From NCBI GenBank assembly GCA_037074765.1, contig JBAMDO010000183.1, forward strand, positions 45,200-109,199: DNA of 64,000 nt, written 5' to 3'. A model generated the notes under the pieces. The model made no database searches, was not told the DNA's origin, and saw nothing but the letters and a program-made list of their open reading frames with translations. The stretch is from Mansonella perstans. Taxonomy: Eukaryota > Nematoda > Chromadorea > Rhabditida > Onchocercidae. Below are positions 25,418-40,400 of this stretch, in pieces. Positions within the stretch are counted from its first letter, which is position 1. Each line of letters begins with the position of its first letter. The translations under genes were made by a program, and so were the position numbers.

Positions 25418-28400
25418 CTGTTAAAATAAAAATGAATGACTAAACTGTTCATAGCCTCCATAGAAGCTATTTTTTCGACTCTCAAAATCTACTCTTATTA
25501 TCTGTTGTACTCTACAAAGAAAAAGGATACAATTAAAGAACGATTTGAGCGCAATAAACAAAAACCGACAGGTGGTGGAAAATGAAATTTCAAAAATTTT
25601 AGAAATTAGAAGCAATAAGTCACAGGTCATTATTTCAAAATAGAATATACTAATTCTCATCCAAATTCAAAGCACAAAAAAGCCCTGTACCAAATGATAA
25701 AAATCTGCCGTCGAGTGGATAATTGAATTTTGGTAATCAGAATTCATATCAATTAAGTCATTCTCATCCATTTCTTGTTTATCTCCATTACTATCGTCTT
25801 CTACTATTTTTTCATCTTTCTGCAATGTTTCGTCCGTTCAACCGTATAGTAATTAAAACTTATTATTATTATTTAGTGCTGAGCATCGAGTTCCCTAGCA
25901 CCATCAGACATAACATTTGTGGAACAGTTAAAAACTGATTTTCGAATAAATTAATGATTTCAAAAATTGCACTGAAATCAATGAAGTTTTGCGGATTTCG
26001 AAACTGAATTGAAATTTCTTGAGTATAAACACCGAAGAGTATCTAAATGACATACCTCTACCACACTTACATTCTTCAAATCCTTCAGCTGATCCCTATT
26101 TCCTTTTGAAATCTTTGCTTCCTCTACTGAACTTTTATCGATTATTATTTGTTCGCATAAACTGTTATTTTCATCAACGTGTCCAAAGTTGCATCCTTCC
26201 TCGTCTTTTTGCTCACCTTCATCTTTAAGGATATGGATCATTAAATTATCAGTGGACTAAACAGATAATATCGTCGCTCATTGGAAAAAATTGCAAATCA
26301 TCTTACTTTGACATAGTCAACAAGATATCCGAAAAAGAAATAAAGCAATTAATAAGTTAGAAGAAGGAAGAAATCGGAAATTTGTTGTTTGAAGACTAAC
26401 TTGGAAAAGTTTCGTGCACCGCAACATCAGTAATATCAGTAGCTAATTTTTTCATTTTGTTGGAATCTTTGTCTTCTTCCCTTACATTTTCTAATTTTTC
26501 ATTTCTGACCTCTTCGTCTTCTGTTTCTCCACAACAATTTTCTCCTTTTCCTTGTATTTCCGCTTTTGAACCACTGCAAGAAAGAACTCATATGATTACA
26601 CTTAATTATTATGAATTTTAATTTCCAACAACCATTTTTAATTTCTAATAGCATCATCTTTATTTTTAAAAACATTTATACTTTTCTTTCATATTTTCCT
26701 CTTTTTCATTTATGTCGTTCAGATCTAAGACAGTATTTTTATCTCTGCTATCTTTCGCTGATCCTCTTTCCATTCCTCCAGCACCGCCTTTCAGAACTTC
26801 ATCATCATCCTTGTTTAACTCTTCTACATCAGCATTATTTGTTTCGTCCTAAAAACCATCCAACAATAAATAAAATCAGAAAAATGAATAATTAAGCCCA
26901 AACTAAAACAATGTATAAAAGTTTGCTCCTACTGAAATGAAGCTTCGCATGTGATTAAATTGAAAATCCAAAAATACAATTACCGATTTCAATAATATTA
27001 ACAAAATTACCACAGATGATTCCGCACTTGTTGCTTGAACTTAAATGTGTTTCTTAAACATGATTTAACAGTTCTCGCAGTCTTAGATATCCTAAAATCT
27101 CACAGTAAATGAATTACCGGAAAATCTTCCTGCATTTTCTCTTCATCCTTTTCAGTCATTTCCGTCATCGTTTCCTCATCGGCATCATTATTTGACTGGC
27201 TGTCATTCTCATCTAGTTTATTGTCCATAATAGGCTCCACACTGTCCTCTAACTTGCTTTCAGTGTCATTATCGTCGCCATAATCATTTTCATCAATTGA
27301 CCCGGAATCATCATTGTCTACATCATTCTCCAAAGTTTCACACTCATTCACATTCTCCAAATTATCATCATTGATATCATCTTTATTTTTTTTGTCATCA
27401 TCAGCATCAAATGTATTTCTGTCATTTTTTTCATCTTCAGAATTCCGTTCATCTTCATTATCAGCCGCCATATTATCTGTGTTTTTATTTGCACCTGAAA
27501 CAGAGCATCCTAAAATAAGTATGAACGACTATAATGATATGAAATATCATTTATAGTCGTTATTGGCCGCTGCTGCACCACTAAATTGTTCCCTGGCTAG
27601 ATAATTCTTAATCACCTGACCCTGAATTTTGTCATTCTTTTATCATGAACAGTGATTAAATGGTGGATCCATCTTAAGCCAAAATCTTGAAATCAAACCT
27701 TCACTGCCATCAGCAAGTTCGTTCTTCTTATCATCATTCTGGTCCCACAAATCGGGGTCTAATTTATCGCCTTCACTTTGGTTAACATCTCCCATCTCCA
27801 TATCTGCTTCAGGTTCATTTCCTTCATCTTCACCACTTTCTTCAGTATCTGCAAATAATCAAAAACAAGCTTCTTAGATAGAGGATGCAACAACATTTAG
27901 AATAAGTAAATTTACATTGTTGTTTCAATAATGTGGACAAGTAAAAAATGAACCGACCGTCGCAATGTTCACGATCAATATCCTCTAGGCATCCGCCAAA
28001 ATCGTCACCCATATCAAGTGGTGTATTATCATTTTTATTTTTGTCTGGTCCTTCATCACTTTCACCCTCTCTATCATCTCTTAAACCTTCAACCTGCAAA
28101 AAGGGAACAACAGGAATATTTAGGTATTAAAAATGACTTCAGAAATCTAATTAACATGAATCCGATCCTAAATTCCGGTCCAAAACTTCAGATTTATCTA
28201 AAAACAAAATCCTAAAGGGTTAAAGTACTTGGAAAAAAAACGATAAGTGTTTGAAGAAAAAACTTTCGACAATAATATATTTGTCATATAGCTTTAATTA
28301 TCCTCACTATTAGTTTCAAATAATTTACCTGTCCCGTTTCATCGATATCATCCCCAATATCTTTTTCACCTTTAGCATTGCCCAAACCTGCGATATCTTC

Positions 28401-31400
28401 GTCACAGGACTGTAGTTCACCTCCATCTTTTTCATTGCTCTCCTTTTGAGGTTTCGGTATCGGATTTACATAACCCTGACGAATAATTGAATCTATACGG
28501 AAAATTAATACTTAACATTAATAATTAACTAATTATCGCCCATAAAACTAGAGCTTGATTAATATATTACAAAAAGAATATAGGTGATGAAGATATCGAT
28601 AGACTTGAATAAATTTAATAAGTGAGTGATTTTTATCTTTTCTCTTTTACTAGACTTTTAAGAAAAAATTATTCAATCACAACTTCTATTTTGTACTACT
28701 CTATCAGAATGAAACTATTACAATATTGCCCTTATGGTAGTAAAGAAATTGCAAAATTGAAAAACAAACTTTTCCAAGTAACGCAGCAGACATTGCTTCG
28801 AAGTGCATATAATACTTGGCCAACTCAATTGCACAATTTTCAACTACTTCCAAAATAAAAGATAAAACTTCACAAAGTGTACTACTTATTGAAGTTACTT
28901 GCTCCAAACGCTCGCAATCCATCGGTTTGTTACTTTCAGATAATTGCGCACACATATCCCATAATTCTTCTATTGACTAGAATAAAATTTGTTCAGTTTC
29001 AATTTCTAATCCAGAATTTATTTTCAAAGCAGAACTCGAAAGTTAATATTTATAACAATAAAACGGAGTTTTGTATGTAAAATAAGCCCACAAAAAACCT
29101 ACATGACTTTAATTTGCATGACTCTACTTTTCTCATGTTTTGTTTATTAGTTGCAATGCTAAACTACAATTCAGATCAAGTATTTATGATGAACCTTTTT
29201 TCCAACTAGGCAATGTAACCTAGTTGCTATGAATTGCTTGGTTTTTTTTGGAAATCTGTTAACTACTTTGAATATCATGCTTTTGTCACTTATACAGGAA
29301 GAATTTTAGCTATTATAAGAGTGATAAGAAATATCAAATCTGTCTAACCCTTTCAAAATTTAAATTTCGTAGCGAATTGGTCAGTTGTTTTAGAATATCC
29401 ATAAAACGAGAACTGTCTAAATCAATTGACATTGATTGCTTGTAAATATCTTGCAATATGATCAACAAAGCTTGAATTTCCTCCCATGATATATCCAAAA
29501 TTGTTTCCTGAACACCTGTTGGATACATCAATGCTCCTAATATTTCACTTAAGATTCCCCGCGCCTCTTCAACCTCTTCAGCCATTATACAAGAGATGAG
29601 AGAGAGGTGAAAATTTATATCAGCGCTTTCCAATTTCACACTGTTGATGGTATCCAATATATCGGAACTGTAATAACTTGGATTAAGTCATAAAAAAATT
29701 AAATGATTTAACGAATCGGAAATAAAAAAACTCCTCAGTAAACAACGCCTTTTATAGATTACTGATCGATTAAACAATCATAAAAGTAACTGGAAACTTC
29801 GAGAACTACATGAAGCATGAATCATAAAATTTAATTGAAATTTTAATATATACAGAAACAAGAGCTAATCAAACCTTCCTTAAATTCTTCTTGGATCTAA
29901 CCCAGTTCTACAATCTTAGTTTCATATATTACAAAAAGTGTTAAAGAAAAAAAAGAATAAAAAGTCACTTTTTCCAAATAGCGATACTTTCACAATCCAG
30001 TGCATGAAAAAGCGACAATTTAATAGTTTCAAGTATTCTTGTTCCAGCATCTTCAGTCTTTTTAATTGCATCAAGTGTTTTATCATATTCCTGATGTTGT
30101 TTATGTAGCTGGGATAATCGAGTATTTTGAATACCACTAAATTTGAGAATCTGAAAAGTTTGAAAGACTCTTTCTCAAAACTTTTCTCTTATTCAAACAG
30201 TTAAATGCATATCTCTGAATGCTGTTCATAGAAGTTTGTTAGCGAAATTAATATAAGGAATTAACCGTGTTTTCGTTAGAATCAGTATCACATTCAGGAG
30301 CATTTTCAAGTTTTGTTCTCATAAAATCCAAAAGCGAATTAAATTTGCGTATTGAGTATTTCGACTGTTTTAAACTGTGTAACCATTGCTGACCATATGA
30401 GTAAGGTTCTTTTATATCCTATAAAAAGCACAGAACAGAAAAGAGCGCTAATTATTTAAGCATTTTAAATTTACTTCATTTAAACAAAAGTTTCATATTA
30501 TTGAAGTGGCATCCTTATAAATTTTATTCAAAATAAAACCATAATGAACAATGGTCTAAAGTTTTGTAATATGTCTAAAACACAAATAGTTCACAAAGCT
30601 CTTCCTTTCAAAGGAAAACTTGCATACCTTGATATTTCTAAGACAATTCAACAACATTTTCTTAGCTTTATCCATCTTCCCTAGTGCTTCGCGCTTGGTT
30701 GTCACAATCTGGTGACATAAGCATAATTCTTTTAGGATAAATTCCGTGAGTCCCTTTAATTTGCCCATCGTCTTTGCACCAATTTGTCCATTTGGCTTAT
30801 GAAAATTCCTCAGGACAATATTTCGTGATATCCCTCCATATCTTATTAACTAAATTAAAAAAAAAATTTGACAATAAAATAATAATATGTAAGAAATAAA
30901 TCCATCTAACAAGTGTTGGTAAAAATCTATTTAATATCAGCAAATAAGAAATGTAAATTTGAATTTAATTGATACAAATTATATTTCCAATGAGAAGAAA
31001 ATTTCGAAAATTAAAATGATAAATTTAAATTTCTGAATGTTTTTGAAAAAACTGATTGAATTAAATTCACTAACTATCTTTTAAAATAAAATATATTACA
31101 CGCATCATTTTCATGATACAAAAAAATAGCTCGGTAAATCTGGAGTTACTATTTTCAGGCATGTTCAGATTATTATCATCATCAGCAATCATTAAAGAAT
31201 CCAAATCGCCAGTCAAAGAACTCCTTAACATTTCCTGTTTCTTCTGCCATCCTATATAGCTAAATTAAATATAAACCTTCATTAATATCGTGTCATCTTC
31301 ACCAGATATTTCAGTAACAACTTCAGCAGTTAATTGTTCTCCATTAACCGTCAAGCCTTTTCGACTACTTAATCCAAGTGCGGCACTATCTTTTAATAAA

Positions 31401-34400
31401 CGTGCAACTGCCTGAAATTAGTGAATTTTAGGAGGAATTAATTATAATATATCATATCACTATATGCTTTGAAATAAATCAATCAAAAAATCAGACCAAG
31501 AGGTCACAGAATCCAATTGAAAAACAAGAACGACAGATTTTTTTTTTGCTACTTTTACATTTCACTGATAAGTCTGTGAGGAATAATAAATTCTTGCACA
31601 TATGAACATCATCTATACTCTAGTGATACTCTGATGATACCAGGTGTTGCGAATACCTGATTATCCATTTATTCTTTGACATGTCACTCTCTTTTAAGAG
31701 AATGGCGATTTCGAAATTTCTGATTGTGATACTGTGTGATGTTAGATGATTCGATAAGAATTTAATTATTATTATCATATATTTAAAGGCATACGATTCC
31801 GACACTATGACCCTTATTTAGAAAGAAATAAAAATCATCAAATTAAATAAGTTTAGTTAATGCTAGATTATATTACTTCTTGCTAAGTTGAATATGTTCC
31901 ACTACAAAAACAATCTAGCAATCCAGGTTACGATCCTATTTAACTTTATAATTACGAACAAATCTCTTCTTCACAACTCCATCACAACAAATATAATCCG
32001 GAAACTACTCTGAAAATTTTAAAATATAAAACAGACCTTCTGGCGTTCACTTAACGCACGACCTTGCTGCTTTTCCATTTCCATATCATTACCATCATAC
32101 TGAATATCCTTATGAATAAGATCGTTACAGCATTTACCGAACTGCGTTAACTGAAGTTTTTCTTTTTAAGAAAATGAAAAAAAAATTTGCAATAAGATGG
32201 AAATGATTTTCCACCGAGCATATCTATATCTAATCTATACGTTTTGAATAGTTTAAATACTGGAAAATACGGATTAATAAGGACTAATTATGGGATGACA
32301 CCAACGAGCTCTCGATACTTGAACTCTAACCTCCTTTTCGTGATATGTGCACTTCTTGGTCTCTTCTCACAATATGGGTTGAAAGAAGGAAGAAATGGAT
32401 TGGGGAGGTTTCTTTAGGATGGTGGTATCGGTGATCCCGTAGGATGATGGTATCGGTGATTACATTTGATATGAAAGATTTCGCTTGCAAACAACAGTTC
32501 TAGTTCTACATCAAATTCAGTTCTAATTCTATTTCATCAGTTCTATCTCATATAACAGTTCTACATCAAACAAGTTGCTGGATTTAATCGTCTAGTAAGC
32601 TCAGGATTAAAAGTACACTCAGGAAAAAACTTGAAGGTCGTATAATATTTGAAAGAATCGATTAAAATGCATGACATAGTTTAAAGTTTTTTTCTTGTCA
32701 ACTATTTCAATACAATTCTTCAAATGATATTAAACAAAACTTACTTCCTGAATATCTTCTAAATAGCTGCCATCCATGAAATGTGTTGCAACTTTCGACG
32801 CTAAGTCAATCGCGCGTTTCGCATAGAAATCGTCACATGACACTATTCGATCACTAACAAATGTCGCTTTAGTCTTATGCTCTGTTATTATTGATGGTAT
32901 TGGTGGTATTTCATCAAGAAGAGGTGCGATCAAGTCACTGGCGGACGATCTGAATTGTTTCAGAAGACGAAACAGCTGCCTGTGAGCTTTTTGAGCTGAT
33001 GCCTTTACACTCCACAAATTTAAATCATTGTATTTCATTATCTTTATAAAATCATGCAGCTGTTTTTCCGTTGGTTCCTTCTGCGCAACTAATTTATTTT
33101 CAACTATCTGAAATCGAAATCTTGTATTTAAATTTTTTTTTTTTTAAATGGTGTAAGTGGATTTCAAAGTTGGTGTACGCGGATTTAAAATTTACAAATA
33201 TAAAGCTGAAAATTAGTTAAATAGCAAGGAAATATGGAACAGCTATTAGTAATCTGAATTTCCCCCTACTGTTTTCCATTAATCTATGCGAAATCTTTCA
33301 TAGCAATGCTGAATTTTTATCAAACCTAATACTTTTCTCTTTGATTCCCAAAACAAACAATGAATTATTGCTAGCGTTATGTATAACTGTTTTGTTACGA
33401 ATTTTTCAATAAACCTCATAACTTAAAATTTTCTGGGGAAAGAATGGTACAAGCATTCCAGATTGATACTTTAATACTTTTAATCTAAATTATACAAATC
33501 CCTAAATTAGAAAAAAAATCCTACAGTTTCAAACAGCCGGAAATATGCAGCCACTGATTTCAATCGTTGACATAAATTGAATCTAGGACTTTCTTTTGTC
33601 AGCTTGATAAACTTGATAAGCAATTCAGCAGTAAGTAGCCGAGCTTTAAAGTCAATAATCGTCGAATTCTGTATCCACTCAATTGTCATCGCTAAAATTT
33701 CATCGTTACCTTTATCCATCTTCTCAAGTGCTTCGAAAAGTGGCCAGGACAACAGCAGTGTTTGCTCACGACAATCGATCTACAACAATTTCAAACGTTT
33801 AAATCAAACAAGTCAAATTATCTCAATAAATTTTAAAGTTATAAAATCGATTGTAACGACTAATTCTTAAAATTTCTTTATTGCACAGTAAAAATGACTG
33901 CAAAAAACAGAAATTTGGTGAACTTCATACTTCATATCAAGATTATTTTTCTAGCAGTTCAGTGAAGTTTACTTGAAACTTCACATCGTATTATGATATA
34001 TCTCACACAGTTTGGCATTTAGCTACTAAAGATGTGAAATCCCAACTACCTGTACTTGTTCAAGTAAATTATTCCAACACAATATTTCCATTTTTCGCCA
34101 ATTTACCAACAAATGCCGTAACTCTTCAAGTTCATTCGTTAACGAGTGATTTCGATCAGCCACTTTCTCCCACAAATCTGCTTCAGCTGAAAAAAAAAGA
34201 TTTGAACACAAGAATTTTTTCAAACTAATAAACCCAATGAGAAAAACATTTTCCAGCTGGTTCAGTACATAGAACATTGAAAATGATAGAGAAATGAGGA
34301 ACCAGGGTAAAACAAACTTTCCAGACCAGAAAAAATGCTTTAGAATAAAAGAAAATGGCCTGTATACATAAACATGAATGGTTTAGAATAAAAGAAAATG

Positions 34401-37400
34401 GCCTGTATGCATAAACATGATCATTTGTGTAACATAAATTAAAATAGGTGAATCTGGGATAAAACTACTATATATTCTACCAAGCAGGCGTTCGAGAAGT
34501 ACACAAAACTGCATTTGCGGGGTTACCATCGATGCATGCAATATTTTCTGCGCGCGCTGCAAAAAACTAGGGGAATATAACAAAAAAAAAAAAAAACCAG
34601 AAGTAAAGTAGAAACGAAAATCAAAATAGCTCAATACTTAATTAACAATTAAATTCCAATTTTTTATAAACAACTACTTAAATTATTTTATGAACAATTT
34701 TACTCGTTACATATGAACTCATTTCTTTACAACAATAAATCAATCATCTGCAAAAATCCTCACACCGCATTACAGATAATTATTTAAAAATTAACATTTG
34801 GAATCACACATTGTGTAGTCCACTACAATACCGTATAATAGTGTGCCACACTAACTTAAGTTATCCTTAGATAATCCTGAATGATTATGGCACTAAGTAA
34901 AACAACTTTCACTTTATGAAAGTAAAGTTAACTCATAGATTATGACGTATGACGACATAGATTATGACGCACCTGTAATATACCATCTAGGACTGCCATT
35001 TCAGGCCATTGATCCTTCAACCAGTGCAAACGTTTGATGAGCTGCTTCACTGCTATGATACATTTCCTCATCTCTGACCGGCTATTTTTTCGGTAAACAT
35101 CAACAATCTGTTTGTCTTGGTCCTGATCCAGGTGATTCAGCGTATAAAGATTGTAAACTGGAATTGCAAATTGGTCACTAGATATATATGTGCAATCAAA
35201 AAATATCAGATGTGTATAAATTGAACCAAAAAGCATTAATTAGAAAAAAGATGAGCAATTATAAGATTTTCAAATTTATGAAAAAATCTGCAACACTTGA
35301 AATTTAGAATCAATATATTTTACGAAGCTTTCAAACAATCGCTATGAAGATAGGTGCGATAGAGAAAATACCAAAAATTTTTGAATCCACAAAATCGTCC
35401 ACAAGGCCACATGACGATGATGTATCCATCATCCACGCTAAAGCCATGTGGCTACCGTAGCCACCACGTACATATTCTTCATTCGCTAATAGGTGAAGTA
35501 TTTCTGACAGACTTTCACTGTCTATGCAATTGGTAGATGATGAAGCGAGAAGTGGAGATTGTTCAAGTAAATTCTGCTCATCGCTGGAAACCGAAAAATC
35601 TGGCAGCAATTCTCGAATCTGGAAAAAAATTAATAAAATAAAGCTTCTATTTGACAGCCTACCAGTTTTAATTGGATTAGATGCCTATGTAATGGAGCAA
35701 AATGATTGAAAAGATGGTGACGTAAATTCATAACTGAAGTATGAGAATCTACCTGGTCCACACTTCACTCACAGCAATTATAAAATCATTAGTGTTATAA
35801 AACAACCTCAAATATTAGAAAATACAAGGAATTCACTTAGAACTCATTAATAAACTTACTGGAAACCGATTTATTCATATAAGACTTGACGCCACAGAAT
35901 TTTAATTTATATTTATTTTTGTCTTATTCTTTGGAAACACATAGCAAGATAACTTATCACTCTTTTTTCTTGTCATTATTTTTTAAAGTTGCAATTTTTA
36001 ACTAATGTTTTTCCTGCATCTATTTTACATTACCTTAATCTCATCTTCATCAAGCTCTCCTTCGTCATGTTTTATGCTTTTCCGATAAACGTATGTTTTT
36101 TCTTGCTTTTCCGTATTAGTCTCAAACCATTTCGACCATTCATTTCCTGCAAAACATTCACTTTTCAAAATTGAATGACTGCATTCCCACAAATTTCTCG
36201 AGGAATTTTTTTTATATTTTCAAGAATCGATTTAACAAATGAATATAAAAACTTTTCATGGAGTCAATTTCAACACAATCAATTGTTCCATTCCAGTCAA
36301 AGTTACATTTAAAAATTGTTCAAATTTAAATCACAATAAATCACTCACTAATCCATTCAACAATTTCTTTGACCATATTCTCTTCGGAATCAATGAAATG
36401 CTGCTCTTTGTTTTCTCTATATTTTTCCAAGCAAACAGCAACTAATTCCTTCTGTAGCCTTTTTGGCATTATTGTCTTTTCCGAGATACACCATTTATAT
36501 AAGATATCATTTTCTGGTAAATTATTCAAGTGATTCCATTTAAACTGCAAAATTCGGTTAAAATTAATTACTCTGCTCTTCTAGCAAAATACTGATCCTT
36601 ATTGGCGCCAGAAAACTTCATATCTCTTAAGCATATCCACTCTGAGATATTGTAGTTATAAAAATTGATGGCTTAAGATTTTTTTTTTTACGATTACGTT
36701 TTAATCATATGCTCATTTCAGCTATTCAGCTGTTTTACTGTTAAACAAAAATTGAAATATTCCTACTCCGTTTTTATAGAATCGAATTTTTATCCTCATT
36801 GTTATCCCATCCTACTGAAGTTTCATTCATTATTGATTAATCCCTGAATTTATTTTTACAACTATTGTGACCATTAAAATTTACCGAAAACTCGGCTGGA
36901 AAGTTGCAAGTAGCAATCAAATTGCGTAAATTCATTAACTGAATCAAATGAAAACGCTTGTACGAATGCGTTACCACCAAAATATTTAAGAATATGAAAA
37001 ATGGGTAGATGATATCCGTAAAGGCACTGTATTCAGCGAATATTTTCTGAAAAAAAAATGCAAGATTATGGAAGGACTAATTTAAACTAATTTATGGATA
37101 ATTTAAATAAGAGTAAAATAAGAGCCAGACATATTTTGAACTTATTTGTTCTTCGAATGGTAAAAACATACTTCATAGAAAGACTGGATGGATGTTAAAA
37201 AACTATCGATCTGTGCCACTGTCATTCGAATACTGCCGTCCGATAGATGATCTAAGTGATCCACATCAATAAGGGAAAATGTGCGCTGCTGTTCGAGAGC
37301 TATTCCCAAGAACGAATTCATTGTTATCGCCAGTGATGGAAACTGTAAATTATTTGAAAAACTTTTGTAATATTTCAAATTACACAATAATTTTGAAAAG

Positions 37401-40400
37401 AACTGCATTAACTTCAATTTGATTTAATACAACTGAAATTGTAATAAATAGATATGTGTCTTAACCAATGCTGATGAATGACAAGTCAAGATGACAAATA
37501 GCGTATATACAGAATGATATTAAGTGTTACTACTTTAAAGAAATACACTTCTAGGTCTGTAGGTAAGAAAAAATTAGGTCGAATTGTTGCTCTAAAACTA
37601 ATGTGTTAGTTAAAAATACAGTATTTTGTATTTCGGAAATTGTCAATAGAGATTTTCTTGATACGAAGCAAAATCCGTATAATAATAATTAACTACGGAA
37701 AACAAAATCTTCACAGGTTAAGGAATCCTTAAATTATTCTAAAGTAGCGAAAACAGCTTCTGCTAGTGTTGGAAAACAATTTTAAAAACTTACATCTGTA
37801 TACCGAGGACGAAATGATACTGTATTTTGCGAATAATTTTCCAGTTCCTTCTTCACAGAATCATAGGTCTTTAAAATGGTATTGATGAACGGGTGCTTGG
37901 AATTCGAAAATAAAGCTAAATCCGTCTGCTTACTGATTACTCCCTGATAGGATTGCAAAACGCCAACAGTATGTTCAAGCAATTTTTTCTAAATTCAAAT
38001 CATTAAGTATCAAAAAGCGAAACAAAATTCAATGGAGTACTTTTTAATATCCAAATATTCTTTCTAGAAAACTTAGGAATGTCAAGGAATAAAGATAAAA
38101 TATGAAAAGTAATAAAGTGAAGATTTTAGTTTCTCTATAAGAAAAAATGACCTTATTCATCAAATAACTAATGTTCATTTCATCGTTGATTACTGGGTCA
38201 ATGCAATTCTTCGCAGGAACTGATAATGGCAATAACAAACAAGCGATTCTTTCCAATCGTTGCATTAAACTTGACAAGGTTACGTTGTCAGATAAATTAG
38301 TAAGACACGATGAATCCAACAATGATTCGAAATGATCAATCATAGTCAGAAGTTCTTCCCTGAAATAACTATTTGATCACTTTTATAAAATTTGTAATCA
38401 CCAAAACTTATTTTCCGGAAGAACTATCATTAATATTAAAATGGCAACTATTCGTCTCAATGTTTAGTTATTCAGCAACACATGATAAGTATGCCTTTGA
38501 CAGTAATGCGTTTACCGTTTGCAACAGTGGTCAATCTCAAATCATAATTTTAGGCAGATCATTGCATCTCAATCCCAAATCATAATTTTAGGCAGACAGT
38601 GGGGCAGGACTTATCTACGGCGCATTAAATTTTGTACGCATACTTGAGGGAACATAAAAATTAAATTTTTGAAAATCTATATTTAATTCATCAATGGCGA
38701 TGCAACAAACGTTAAAACAGCAAGAATTGCAGCTAAAATGATATGATTAAAGTGGAACTAACTTGTATTTCAATTTAAACGATTTCAAATAAGCTCCAAT
38801 CTTCCAGAAATAAGCACATAAATGTTTTCGATGTACGGGAAAATCATCAAGTTGTGCTAGCGTGATATTCTGTGAAGACAGTTGAAAATTCATCGAACGC
38901 CATACCGATGAGAATAATTCCGTACCCAAAGTGATCCCAGCTAGATCACTGTTCTGAAACGAATCAAATTCAATTATAGGGTCTCGTATTGGAAGTTATA
39001 TCCTCCCAAAATAACAAACAATCCTGTTCCATGACATTAGTGAGTTTATATAAACTTTGCAAAATATCAGATCACTTCCATATATCCTAACCCGTGCACC
39101 ATATAGCACAAGTCTGAGCATCGAATAATTAGAATGTCCTATTATTTTTTAAATAAAATCGTTTTAAATGTTCTCTGATCAGAATGATCCACATGAACCA
39201 CAAGACTATGATGGCTTGATTTAAATAACTTTTATTAACTTACTTTACCAGCGATTGGGATTTCTTGAATAACAAAGTTTGAAGAAAGATACTGAGTAAA
39301 ATATACAACTTGTGACCATTTTTCATCTTTGACATTTAACCATGCCAAACGACAAAGTTCCACAGGACAATGTGCTGCTGATATTGACAACAAATCAAAC
39401 AGTATCTATAAAATGTAAGAAATAATTGATAACTATATGTATGTATTGTTAAATGAATACTTTTACATCGCAGTATTTGAATTATGATCTTATCGTAGCA
39501 CATATATTTCCATTCTAGCAAAGTTATACGATAAATCCCTAATTGGTATCTACCAAATTACTCCTTTCAACTCAAGTGCCACACCATCCACATATAAAGA
39601 ACTATGAAAGACACAACTATGATGATACCTGTTTCATATTGTGACCATTCATTGTGAACATTGCGAAACCACAGCAAATGTCCGTCATCAATTTCAGCGG
39701 TCCACTTAAAACACTACTCTTTTCTATATAATATTTTTCCATTTCAGTAGTAGCATTTTGTTGTAATAAATAGCTTTCATTATCCATTCTAGCATTGTTT
39801 ACAATCAAATCTTTCAACTCGTCTTCATACTGCAATAAAAAGTGAAACTTTTCCATCAGAAATTAGAAATTTCGAAATTTGTAAAATTTGTGATTTTTGA
39901 AAAATTTAATTAGAAAAGAATAAAAAGACTTACATTTATCGTAGTTTTTTCAGATATACGAGAAATCTTTTCCACAAAAAAAAAATATGTATAGTTTTAG
40001 AACTGAAATATGTAACCAGTTTAACGAACCTTTCGCCATTCGTCATAACTTTGGAATGGTTCAAAAAAGCTACAGCGCTTGTAAAAATCACAGTAACGTT
40101 CTGAGGCCTTCTTATCAGTCATCCATACTTTATCGATAGCAGTTGCAGCATGACATAAACCTGTGGACCACCTGAATTAAATTAAAACAAATCAAATTGA
40201 AACAAATTAAATTGAACTAAATTAAAACAATTAGTTACCATTTACCACATTACTTATTTGTGTGTGTACGTACATTTGACATTTCCAATATGATCAGAAA
40301 TCTCGCAAATATTAAAACTCTATTTACTCTCATAAATTTTAACCACAAAGTCTGCTAATTCGTAGAAAATAATGCAACGAAGGCTCAGTATAATTATATT

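Noticed and set aside
27314..28215. Ser/Leu/Phe-rich + strand frames
   Set aside because: They are the reverse complement of the Asp/Glu-rich midasin exons.
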